From Nymphaea colorata (Eukaryota > Streptophyta > Magnoliopsida > Nymphaeales > Nymphaeaceae), in assembly GCF_008831285.2 (NCBI RefSeq), contig NC_045139.1:18706354-18770353 (forward strand): DNA of 64,000 bases. The letters run 5' to 3'. A program made the translations under genes and the position numbers. Positions within the stretch are counted from its first letter, which is position 1. Each line of letters starts with the position of its first letter. Positions 1-10,647 of this stretch are shown here, in pieces. The notes under the pieces were generated by a model. The model was not told the DNA's origin. It saw only the letters and a program-made list of their open reading frames with translations, and ran no database searches.

Positions 1-1018
1 CAAGAGGTACTAGGTGATTTTGGGCTCAAGTTTCATATATATGTATGTCTAGGGATGTAAATGGTTTGGACCCAGTTCAGATCTAATACCATGTAATGGA
101 TCCATTCCAATGGTATCTCCTTTCCTTAATTGTATTGGTCCAATTGGAATCCGAATCGATTTCTGATTTGAATTCTTATAAAATGAAAATCCGGTTTTGA
201 CAGATCCGACATGTACACGTAACCAGGTCGGATTCTTCATGGATCTTGCACTCATCGAGTTTTTTTAGTTTTGAAAAATAGATTTTTTGTTTTTAGTTTT
301 GAAAAATAGTCTTGATGGATCTTACAAAACTTGGTTTTCTCAAATCCGGGTTTTCTTCAAACCCAATTTTCATGGCATTCAAATACTCTAAACCCTGGTT
401 AAATCTGGTTTTGAATATCATCCAAACACCACCTACTATGGAGCACCAAAGGAATTAGAAAGAGAGAGAGAGAGAGTTACCGGGAACAGAATCAGGTTCT
501 GATGAAGATCGAGTACAGGAGAAAAGGGCAACGCCTCAACCAGCAGACCGACTCTTCTCTCTCCATTCAACTCTCTCTCTCTCTACAGAGAAAGCATCGA
601 AACTCTGAAACAATGGCAATGAGTTGCTAAATCAACGTATATCAGCTGGCAATTCCTACTGCTCTGTCAAATCCCAAACTTTTCAATTCTCTCTCTCTTA
701 GAAGACGGGGAATTGTTTCCTTTCTAGGGAAAACAAAAGAAGGAAGTTGGGAAAAAGTCAGCAGCTAACCTTTCCTTCAATTTCACATATAAGAGATATA
801 TAGAAAACGCGAGAGAAGGATCAAGATTTTTTCTTTTGCCTCACGTTCATTCTATCACTTGTGAGAAAGTTGAAAAGTTCAATTGATCACCTGAATTATT
901 GGACAGTCACTCCTTTTTTCAAGTGCCTTTCTCCTCAAAACACATGTCAAGACTTCACCCGACCCTTCATCTTTTAAGGTACAAGACCTACTTTAGTGCT
1001 TAAAGGTACCGTTCTTGC
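1..1018. other. Intergenic spacer, no gene seen
   Basis: No convincing coding region is visible. Positions 55-240 are rich in GATCC/GGATC/GAATC words, a style seen again near 13640-13940 and 17190-17920, suggesting a decayed dispersed repeat. Short GA and CT runs occur near 460-480 and 555-585. The rest is AT-rich with no frame worth calling. Confidence 0.5.
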
Positions 1019-1025
1019 CGTCGAT

Positions 1026-1204
1026 ACAATGGCGGAGCCAAAAAATTTTGGCTATAAGGCACGATTATAGAAATTCTCATTTTTAAAGGGGCACAACATA
1101 TATAAATAAGTAAATAATTATAAAAAATCTATATAAAAATAAATAAAAATTTGTTATTGACATGGGCAACTGCCCACACCAGCCTATATGTAGTTAAGTT
1201 ACTG
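1026..1204. mobile_element. Short element with 7-bp target-site duplication
   Basis: A 179-bp segment begins with ATGGCGGAGCC and ends with a GGGCAACTGCCCACACC block followed by a degenerate inverted counterpart of the start. It is bordered on both sides by CGTCGAT (1019-1025 and 1205-1211), which reads as a target-site duplication. The interior is AT-rich and non-coding. It looks like a short non-autonomous plant repeat of the kind with GGCGGAGCC ends. A 7-8 bp duplication would suit a hAT-like MITE or a SINE, and I cannot decide between them. Confidence 0.55.
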
Positions 1205-1430
1205 CGTCGATGCGTCCTTGTTTACAGCATAATAAGTTGATACTCCGAGGTTTCGAAACAAGTGATTGGTTGTCTGTCATCCCCTACTTTAGATTATTAG
1301 TTTTGAAAAGGGGTTAAGTGGAAAACCTTGAATAGGCCATTTGTGCAAGGTTTTTTTACCTTTACCTTTGAAAATAATAATAGCAAATGTATTTACTTGA
1401 GCCAAATCACTCAAGATTTTTTACTTTTAC

Positions 1431-1620
1431 TGTAACGCCTCAAAAGTTTAGTCTCGTATTGAATATGGTGAGTCATCTTCAAAGGCTTATAAGGGGGGTC
1501 ATTAATGAGATGTTTGTCTTGGTTCTTAGCCTTTTTGAGGTTGGAGCTGAAACTGCTAGAAGGCGGGTTGGGATCCGTCGAACCAAGGGCCCAAGCCCAG
1601 GAGTGGATCGGGTTGTGACA
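1431..1620 (+). repeat. Left LTR of TRIM-like element
   Basis: The sequence starts TGTAAC and ends TGTGACA and is 190 bp. It matches the solo copy at 9900-10088 along its length (shared AAAAGTTTAGTCTC near the start, GGTGGGTTGG/GGCGGGTTGG in the middle, GGAGTGG near the end). Confidence 0.6.
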
Positions 1621-1787
1621 GTGGTATTCAAAACCAGTTCAACACTCGGACCTGGGGTCCCACACGCATGGACGTGTGTCCCTTAAGGGGGAGGGAGATC
1701 GCAATGTCCCAAAAGTTTAGTCATGTATTAAAAAATGTGAGTTCTCTTCAAGGGCTTATAATGGGGGGACATTAATGAGATAATTGT
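1431..1787 (+). mobile_element. TRIM-like miniature LTR retroelement, right LTR truncated
   Basis: The left LTR is 1431-1620 (190 bp, TGTAAC...GTGACA). Directly after it, 1622-1635 (TGGTATTCAAAACC) is a degenerate match to the initiator-Met primer-binding site TGGTATCAGAGCC. The internal part is only about 79 bp and ends in a polypurine tract at 1685-1697 (AAGGGGGAGGGAG). The right LTR starts at 1700 and follows the left LTR to about 1787, then is lost. This is the architecture of a terminal-repeat retrotransposon in miniature. No coding capacity is present and the left and right LTRs have diverged, so it is old. Confidence 0.6.
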
Positions 1788-2972
1788 TCTAATTCAAATG
1801 TATTTACCTATCCTAAATCATTCAAAGCTTCTTACCTTTACTTTTAAAAATAATAATAACAAATGCATTTATGAAAAAAGGTTCAAAAAGTGCATGATAC
1901 ATGCTTATTTGATCTGTCTGCTTTGAAAAGGTTATCTCCTAAGTTCAATGTTCCAAACATTGGGCATGAGCTGATTTTGAGCCCAAGCCAAGCTGGTGTT
2001 GTTTACAAGTTAAAGAAACTCAGGTGAAACCTCAAGCCCTTGACCCCGAGGGGCATAGCATAGATGGTTGGCTTGAGTGGCGCATTATCGATGTATCTTA
2101 GTTCAATTCATATGGGTATTATACTTTTGAACTTTAAATAGCGACATCCACAACACTTGAGTTGAATGGTATATCTTAAGACCACCCAAATCTTAAATCA
2201 GTTATGAATCCTGAAAATAAGTGGAATGAGGGGGGCTTCGGCCTCGAGCAATAGGTTCGCTCTTGATCAGTGAAACCTCAAGCAGCTAAGACTAATTTGA
2301 TTTATAGGTCGTCAAGATCATTTTGAACAGTTTGGCGTTTGGCATGTATGTAAAATCAGATTTTTTTTTTTTTAGTTGCACTTTTATGCTAAAACAGGTT
2401 ATATATGATAGCCTTTAATGGTGGACTATATGTTATATAATATAAATGAATGTCTCTTCTAGTTATTAGTTATATGGGAAGAAACTTGGGAAAAAAAAAA
2501 AAAAAAACTTCATGAAATTACCAAAATACCCATATATTAAAAAAATCGATTTTAAAAGGTTTGCTTTGTCGAATCATAAATATTTGTGAACCTTTTGTGA
2601 TACAGCAACAAAAACGTCGTATCATAGGCAACAAATTTAGATATTCATAGGGGAATATATCAACCACATATATAAAATAAAAGAAAATAAAAAGCATGGT
2701 TGCTTTTATATTTTTTCAAAAGTTCAGCAACCAAAAAAATCTACTGTTTTTTGCAGATTTTTCTGAACAAGTGATTGGATCAAATTTGTACAATTTTACT
2801 AAGTCCGAACCGTTAACAGCCCCAAATCCAACATAATCAATCACCATCGTCCAAGACATTGGAGTTATCGCGGGAGGGCCACCATAAATACCTCTCCTTT
2901 GATGTTTTCCTTTCAGTACCCTTCGATTAAGTTCGTTTTCGGCTCTCTCTCTCTCTTGGAGTGACGTTGGCA
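1788..2972. other. Spacer and putative promoter of the chloroplast protein gene
   Basis: No gene is seen between 1788 and the start codon at 2973. A block at 1795-1870 resembles the sequence just left of the TRIM (about 1355-1430). A possible TATA-like CATAAATA lies at about 2883-2890, some 85 bp before the ATG, with a CT-rich run at 2942-2956 that would fall in the 5' untranslated region. Confidence 0.4.
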
Positions 2973-5900
2973 ATGGCGTCCTGCTCCCTCTCGAACCTCG
3001 ATCTCTCGGCTGCCTCTTTCCAGGGTAAGCATTCCTCTTTAGTTGCTATTCCTCTGTGTGGGAATGTTTGTTCTTCTCTGTTGCTGAGGTTTTCTTGCAG
3101 TTGTCCCGGCAACTGTAGCGTTTGCCTTGCATCAGATGAGGGGCGGATGAGGTTTTGTGTTTACCACCTCCGATGCGTGGGTGTCAGGACATGGATTGAT
3201 CTGTTTTTGCCTTCTCTTTGGTTGTTTGGTCGATTGGGTTGGAGATTTTTGTGATGCATTTTGTTTGATCTTTCGTGTTCTATACCGTTTGTCGGGATTC
3301 GCTCCCTGTAAGTTATGTGGTCAAGATGGATTGCAGCGTTAGGTTGATTTCGACTTGTTCGTGGATGCTTGTTGGACTTTTGGATTCATTTGGCCGTTGG
3401 TTGAATCTTCTTATTTATCTAGTGTGCACATTCTCACTGTTAGTTTTTGGAGTACGATTCTTTTACGGGTTGTTATTCGGTGATGGTATTTAATTGATAG
3501 CATATTTATTTTTCCCTTTTTGGTTTTTGTTTCATTATTGCAAACTGCTTCGCGTTGATGCATTCAATCTTGTTTTATTCCTTGAGTATTGATTGGTTCT
3601 CCTAGTTTTTGTTTATTATGTTTTTGGTGGCCAACCGGGTGTAATTCTGAACCTTTCATTTGAAGTTACTCTTTTCCAATTTTTTTATTTCCTCATGCGT
3701 CAAAGCCATATTCCTGATTTTGGGAGGTTATTTTTATCCGTTGCTTGTGTTTTTGCGTGTGTTTTGCCTCTTCTTCCAATGCATAATCTTTGATTTTCCT
3801 TTCACGAGTAGCACGTGCAGTTTGCTTCTATGGTCACCTTTACTGGCAGTTATTGTCCCTGAACGTGCTTCATTAACTTTGGTTTTTGATACCCATTCAA
3901 ATTGCTTTGATAATGTTCAAAAAAGGGTTTATTAGTTTGATAAGGTTTTTGCTAATTTTTTCTGTAGATTCAATTTTACCTTTTCCTGGGCCTGGCCCAT
4001 TGTTATTCTATTGTAGTTGCTGATTTGTCTTTTAATACTTAATAGTGATTTCGTCCTTGATGAAAATAAGCTTCACATTCACAAGGCCTGATGGATGTTA
4101 GGAATGATCTGCTAACACTAGCTCTAGCATGGCCCTGTCATGTAGTACCAGTAGCCTATGCATTTGCTTAAAGTTACCTTGTCTTATGGGCTTTCTGATG
4201 CAATATTGGAACCCTCTGTCTCTTTTTCTGAACCCTGTTGGTTCTGTGGAGATTGTGTGGTTCTATGCAGGGTTGGCCGGTTGGGAAATGATAAAAGCCT
4301 TTAGTAGCTTAGTTTGTGCATGACATGTAAAGAACTTGTTGACACTTGTGAAATAGTGGCAAGCTGAACACAAAAGGCACGTATACTGTCAAGTCAGTTC
4401 ATCTAGGTTTTGAGAAGATTTGAAGCTCGAGAAAAAAGGAAGAATTGGACTAAAAACTTCAGAAAGCTACAAAGACATTTTTTGGCAAGACCAAGAGTAT
4501 CAGCACCCATGACTTTACTAGCAACAAGATTGGTTTCCTAGGATGATTGAGCAGAACATGGTTCTGATGGGGAAACTCTCTAGCAATGGTTTAAACTTTA
4601 AACTAATAAAAGTAATATATTGTGTTCTACATTACACAATGTTTTGCTTACTGACAGGGAGTTCACTGTTAAATTTGTGTAACTTATGAACTTTAAAGTT
4701 TAAACAATTTATTTATTTCATGCATGAGATAGTTTGAGGTTTGCATGGGCGGTTGAGGTCCAAAGTGCATTGTTTCTAAAATATGTGCATATTCAGCTCA
4801 TATAACATGTTCCTTCCACGCGCAAAAGCTTAGCTCTGCTATGAGAAATGAGCAGAGTTTGAATGGTTGACATTTAGTTTGTTTAACTTGTTCTTATACA
4901 ACTGCCGGAAAGATATAAAGGCATTCTTCAATAAGACCAAGACTAAGAATTCGATTACAACTGCTAGAAAGCTACAAAGACATTTTTCTACTAGACCAAG
5001 ATTAGTGGTGCCCATGAGCATGGATGTGTTTCCAACTTGAAAACACTCTACAAATGGTGTAAAATGCAAACTAATAAAAATAATCTTGTATTCTATATTA
5101 CACAATATTGTGCTTGCTGACAATGAGTTTGCATTTATACAACTTCAGACATGTAGTTATTTTGTGTGGAGCTAGTGAGACGTAGTTATTTGTGTGGAGC
5201 TAGTGAGACGTAGTTATTTGTGTGGAGCTAGTTTGAGGTTCGCACAGAAGTTTTAGATGAAAATACCATCATTTTCTAAAATATGTGCATATTCAACTCT
5301 CATAGCTTGTTCCTTCCGTGAGCATAAGCTTAGCTTTATTTGCTATGATTGCTAGAGCCTATGAGAAATGAGCAAAGCTTGAATGTTCGATGTTTGCTTC
5401 ATTCAATTTATGCTTATGCAACATAGTAGAAATTTCTTATGCCTACCGATATGCCTGAGAATTTTCTGATTACCTGGCTCACATGCACTTGGAAGTTGGA
5501 ACCCATTAACTTGTCTAATATGTAACTCCTTTCTTTTTCTTTTGTTTATAGGTTTACTTCCTGTTAGGCCATTGAAGCAAAGAATTGCTCCTGCTCAATT
5601 GTCTTTATGCAACTTTCAACACCCGAAGAAAGCCAAATTTTTGAAGTATGGAAGCAGATTAACAGTTCACGCCAGTTACAGGTACATATTGCAGTGCAAG
5701 CATCATTGGTTTCATTTTCTCAAGGATCGATTTGATAGAAAAAAAAATTGATCTAAGCTGTACATGCAGTTGCTGCTGCCTTAAATATCTTCTGCCAGCT
5801 TTTGTCCATCAATAGGTTGTTCATGATTTTTTGACAAACTCTTTTTACATTTAATGTAAACCGTTTCTTATGGTTTTAAAGTTGTTGCTTAGGACTCCTC

Positions 5901-8671
5901 AGGTTACTCCACCGCGACATGCTGGATTGGTTCTATTCGGTGAAATTCTTAAATTTTCAGAGGATGGTCCCTTCTCGGACCATCTAATAAGCACTCAAGA
6001 GTTATCTAATAAGCACTTAAAATGTGATGGAGGACCCTTTCTTGTTTATGTCTATTTTTAGTTTATTTGTTCTTTAATACTAAATATAATGAATCCAAAA
6101 AATAAATGAAATCATAAAACTCATTTGACTGCTGAAGATGTTCGGAGAAGAAAATCTTAATGATCTTCAAAGCAGTAACGATTTGAATTCAGATAAGGAA
6201 ATGATTGTGAATCTTATATTTAGCATCATTGCTTTTGCTGCTTTTTTTCTTTATATCAGACTTTGTAATCTGTCTTTACTGCTTTGGAGGTACAGTGGGG
6301 ACAGTGGAAGGCCAAGTAGTGCAGGTGTCTTTGTTGGGGGATTCATATTGGGAGGCATTATAGTTGGAGCTCTTGGCTGTATATATGCACCACAGGTAAT
6401 TAATTGTTTTTAAATCCTACAAAACATGGTTCAGAGCTATATGTTTTTAGTTGGGTTCAAATCTTTTATTGTCAAGTTATGATTCACATATTTTTTTTTC
6501 TGAAGATGGAAATTTTCTATTATATAAACAAGCTTAACAAAATCAACTCAGGGGGTACCATGTGAGTCACAAGTTTCTTGCATATTTCTATGATAGATAG
6601 TATTTTAGATTCTGAATCATTCTGACATGGTTGGAAATTCTAATGTTAATGTGCTCGGAATTCACTATCTTTCTGTTTTCTGCTTTTGTATAAGGAATCC
6701 ATTCTTGATTTTTTTACTGGTATTCTCATAAATTGTGCTAAGAATATGTATCAGGCAGAACCCCTATCAATCAATGCACCTTTTTAACACTATCCAGTTC
6801 GATATCACACATTTCCCCTGTTCTATCTAGGGATGCTTGCAATTCAGGAATATCATCGAGATGTGCTGGTTACTTGTGTTTCTGTTGAATATTATGACTA
6901 CTTTTTTGCAGCTATGGGATCTATGAGTTTGAAAAACAACTGTTTCAGGCTTGTCTCTGACTTATGAGGAACAGCAACATGATGCCAACAAGTGCTTCAC
7001 TCACCTGGCTTGTCTCTGACTTGTGAGGAGCAATAACATGATGCCAACTACGAGCTCTACTCACCTAGTCAAGGACTCAAGGGGTCGTGTTTAAAATTTT
7101 TTATTTGAAGAAACTCAAGAGTTCAATACCCTGCATCGCTCAAGTCTCAGCATAACGTGATAGCTATCTGCCTAACCCCTATGTTTTCTGCTAAAAGGAT
7201 GGTAACATAAATTTTTGGACTGACCAACAAATAACTGATTGGTCCTATATGCATTGCCGGGATGCTTATTTTTTGTTTAAAAGAAGAATTAATGCTTTCT
7301 TTTCAACCATGTTTTCAAATTCTCGTAATGTTGTCCTTGTGACACCTGTAATGATGCTGAGCAGTTGCACACTGGGAAGTTGATAAACCTCCTATGTGAT
7401 TGATTTTTTTTTTTAGTATCCATCCTCTTGTTCATGACATTTTGTATTCTTGTTGATGTTAAGTGTTATTCTGTATCTCCTTTTATCCACTTCATTGTTT
7501 GTTCACACTTCACAGTATAGAATGAGGATCATGGAATATATACTGACAGAATTCTTACTGAACAGCCTTTATGTTTGAAAAGCTACTCTGTAGTACCATG
7601 ATAGTGCAAATTTACCTATTTATAATGTTTGTCCAGATTTTTCTCCTTATATTGAGATGCTTTACTCATTTAGTCCATTGTATCTTTTGTAGATTAGCAA
7701 AGCATTGGCTGGAGCAGACAGAAAGGATCTGATGAGAAAACTGCCGAAGTTTATATATGATGAAGAGAAGGCATTGGAGGTAAATGTCAATTATAATCTC
7801 AATGACAATTTCTACATATTAGTTTCCTAGCAAAGGCTAAAAATTACTGTATCTTATTTTTTGGCAAATACAACTCTTTTTCCAATTCTTTCTTTCTTTT
7901 TCCATTTCCATGGTGGCTTATAGTTATTTGTCGTACTTCTTATTCTAAATCATCTGGGTTGTCCAAAATTACTTTAGGAGGATGTAGTCAGTCTTGTTCT
8001 TGTGTGAGTTTATCTGGTATGTGGCAAGACACCTTTGGACTTATTTCAGGGGCTTTCTCCCCACCCATGAAAAACACAAGTTTGAGTTCTTTGTATGGCA
8101 TTTTGCATTGCTCTTTGTTGGGATGGTCTTTCCTTTTTACTGATTGGGAGATTGTGAAATTGAAAATTTTACTAAGCTATTACATTTAAAAGATAAACAT
8201 GTGCGTATATCTTGCCCAGACTGGATGCATCAAAAATTTTTCCAGTGTTGGGTTTGATTTTAATAGTATGTAGATGCATTTAGGAGATTGCTAAATGAAA
8301 AATGTTGCCAAGATATGGGGAAAATATCTTGTCCTAACAGGATTTTCAAACTTTTGCATGCAGATGCATGCACTATTGCATTTGCACTTACGCTTGCAAA
8401 TATGCAATCTGCTTTTTTATGTCAGGAATTATTTCCTACATGGACATGTCCCACAAAATGCACTCTGGTTTTCACACAAACTCTTGTTTATCCTTTCAAT
8501 CTTCACTGAGTTTCTGATTGATGCTGCTGATGGCAGAAAACACGTAAGATCTTAACAGAGAAGATAGCTCAGCTGAACTCTGCAATTGATGAGGTTTCAT
8601 CTCAGCTTCGAGCTGATGACACGGCAAATGGTGCAGCAACAGCTTCTGATGAAGTTGAAGCTGCTATATGA
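2973..8671 (+). CDS. Predicted chloroplast (inner envelope) membrane protein, 169 aa, five exons
   Basis: Exons are 2973-3024, 5552-5681, 6290-6395, 7693-7779 and 8537-8671; all introns are GT-AG and the frame is continuous to TGA. The N-terminus ([16 protein letters not shown], then basic, Ser/Ala-rich sequence to about residue 60) looks like a chloroplast transit peptide. Residues 73-93 form one glycine-rich hydrophobic segment ([20 protein letters not shown]) suited to a membrane helix. The C-terminal half, about residues 97-169, is charged and probably helical ([19 protein letters not shown], then [20 protein letters not shown]). From memory this resembles the Arabidopsis At1g42960-type protein reported at the chloroplast inner envelope; its biochemical role is unknown to me. 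The ATG has a good context (G at -3, G at +4). Intron 1 is 2.5 kb and repeat-bearing. Confidence 0.85.
4461..5430. repeat. Imperfect tandem duplication (about 505-bp period) in intron 1
   Basis: Sequence from 4461 (AGAAAGCTACAAAGACATTT) recurs from 4966 with the same order of landmarks: the GACCAAGA block, AAACTAATAAAA, the ACATTACACAAT/ATATTACACAAT block, AAAATATGTGCATATTCA, the TTGTTCCTTCC block and ATGAGAAATGAGCA. The copies differ by many substitutions and small indels, so the duplication is old. It lies wholly within the first intron of the chloroplast protein gene. Confidence 0.7.
5153..5233. repeat. Three tandem copies of a 28-29 bp unit
   Basis: The unit starts GTAGTTATTTGTGTGGAGC and repeats at 5153, 5182 and 5210, the first copy having one extra T. 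The copies are nearly identical, so this expansion is younger than the 505-bp duplication that contains it. Confidence 0.8.
6949..7066. repeat. Tandem duplication of about 58 bp in intron 3
   Basis: GGCTTGTCTCTGACTT begins at 6949 and again at 7007; both copies continue with GAGGA, AACATGATGCCAAC and CTCACCT. The copies differ at several positions. It lies in the intron between exons 3 and 4 of the chloroplast protein gene. Confidence 0.75.
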
Positions 8672-9899
8672 CCACGCTATATGATCACGATCTTCGTTAC
8701 AAGACAAGAAGAGCCAGCATGTGTGAGGATCATTTCTTTGAGTTTTGGTTGCACGTGTAAAACCTTCAAAATCTTCATGGGATGACTTTGAAAAGCTTGT
8801 TCAGCATGATGTCCGTCCAACTGCATTTTGTTTATGCCACTTCAAAGGCTTGCTTTCCTCTGGAATATAAATGGCATGCATATTTTGTTATGAGAACTTT
8901 TCTCCAGCATACGCTGTAACCATTTGTTCCATAATAGTGCACTAACATCTCCAAGCAGGTGCATCTGGGTTTCGATGTCTTGATAGTTTAGACTTCAGAC
9001 CTCTTGTGTTACAGGTGCCACCTTGAGCACGTATGAATGTTTGCAAGTAATGCAGTTCTAATTTGCTCCTCAGAATGTGTTCGCCACTTCATGTTGATAA
9101 TTTTTTCTTGGTTTGGTACAGTGTTCTTGTCTACTTGTGGTTTACGACACGTATTGCTTACTAGAAACATTCAGCTGTAGGAAGGCGTATTCCTGCGCTC
9201 AATTTTTCGGCCACATCCCGAAGCGATATTTTCTCCTGTAGATGTAACCTCTGCATGACTAGCACAGAAAGTTTACGTCTGAAATATCTTTTTTTTTATC
9301 AGAAAATCAAATTGAGAGATAGAGAGGTTTGCATAAGGTACTCCTTTTCCAGAAAATCTTGTGTGAGATGTTTTTTGGTTTTCAAGAATTAGGGTGCCTG
9401 TGAAGGAGGGGCGTCTAGCCGTCTAGACATTCTGGATCTGAGTGCAACCCTAAATGTAGATTCAGAAACTACCACCGTGAGTGATAGTAGCTGCCAAATC
9501 CAATACATGGTTACTTACCCACAAACTACAACTCTCTCAGACTGGCCAGAGCCAGGAAACAAGCCAAGCCGCTTGTGGATCAGATCATGTCCGTTGGCGT
9601 GTAATCACCTTGTTTGAACTTGTAAAAGTCCGGCGTTTCTTCTGCAAATGGAAAGTTCAGAATTCAACTTCTAAATAAGCAGCCGGTGCTTTCTTCAACA
9701 AACATATAGTTCATCATGTGGGGTGCAGCACACCTGGTTGGGTCAATGGCTGATAAGTAGCCAGTCATTGGTTGAAATCTTGGTTTTATCCACTCCTTGC
9801 AAACCAACACATGCCTAAACCAGCGTGGATAAATGACCTTTGGGTGAAGTTTCTCAGCCCAGGGGTGGTTTCCTCAAGTAACATTTTAATAAAAAATAT
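8672..9899. other. 3' region of chloroplast protein gene and spacer
   Basis: The 3' untranslated region follows the stop at 8671; AATATAAA at about 8864 is a possible near-upstream poly(A) element. No further gene, RNA gene or clear element is visible up to the solo LTR at 9900. Confidence 0.4.
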
Positions 9900-10088
9900 T
9901 GTAACACTCCAAAAGTTTAGTCTCATATCCCAATGATAGAAATCTTGGGGATTTATAAAGTGAGTTGTTAATTGATTTTTTGTACTGGCTTCTACCCTTT
10001 TTGGATCTGAATTAAATCTGTTAAAAGGTGGGTTGGAATCTATTGGATAGAGCCCGAGCTCAGTGGGGGAGTGGGTCATATTGTTACA
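9900..10088 (+). mobile_element. Solo LTR of the TRIM-like family
   Basis: A 189-bp segment starts TGTAACAC and ends TTGTTACA, matches the 190-bp LTR at 1431-1620 in layout and length, and has no internal region beside it. AATAT lies immediately left (9895-9899) and again at 10091-10095, two bases from the right end, which may be the remains of a 5-bp target-site duplication. A solo LTR is the usual product of recombination between the two LTRs of one element. Confidence 0.6.
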
Positions 10089-10122
10089 AAAATATAGTTC
10101 AAACTTTTACCACTTTTGAATA

Positions 10123-10647
10123 TTGAAACAATGTGCTTGGTTGCTCGATTTGCTCACAAACTTGGGCTTGGCCCTGCTTCCTGCTCAAGGAGTTGAACCC
10201 AAGAGAAATTGGGTATTTGATACTTTGTCAAAAGCAGAATCCTATAGCCCGGCAGTGCAAGTTGATGATTGTGGTCCATGCGGATCGTCCTCCATTTGGG
10301 ATGTGTCCTTGTCGTCGATACTCAACTCTTCTGCAATAGCATAAGTGCCAACCAATTCAAGGTACTTGAAGGCCATCCATGTGCAGAACCTGGAGCTTCG
10401 AGCCTGTGGGAAGAAAACTATAAGGCTCACCTCTGCAAGTGACATCCGTGATTGTAACAAAGGCCAAGACTCCATTGCCTTAACAATGCCCAATCCAACT
10501 CGTCCTGCCTGCACTATTCTCAGGCTGTACAGGCCTGAAGCCCTAAAAACTAACTGGAAGACAACCGAAGAAGCAAAAAGTACAGACAGTGGGCCTCCAT
10601 GCATGGCAAAAGGACTTGCTTCAAATTTTGGACAGGATACTGTCTAA
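10123..10647. other. Unassigned open stretch on both strands
   Basis: On the plus strand one frame is open from 10123 to 10647 except for a single stop (TAA, 10342-10344). On the minus strand 10604-10242 is open for 120 codons. Neither translation matches a family I recognise, and no splice pattern ties either to a neighbour. It may be a degraded retrogene or mobile-element fragment, or chance. Confidence 0.25.

Noticed and set aside
5153..5233. CRISPR-like array
   Set aside because: The three 28-bp units are directly adjacent with no spacers; this is a plant intron minisatellite.
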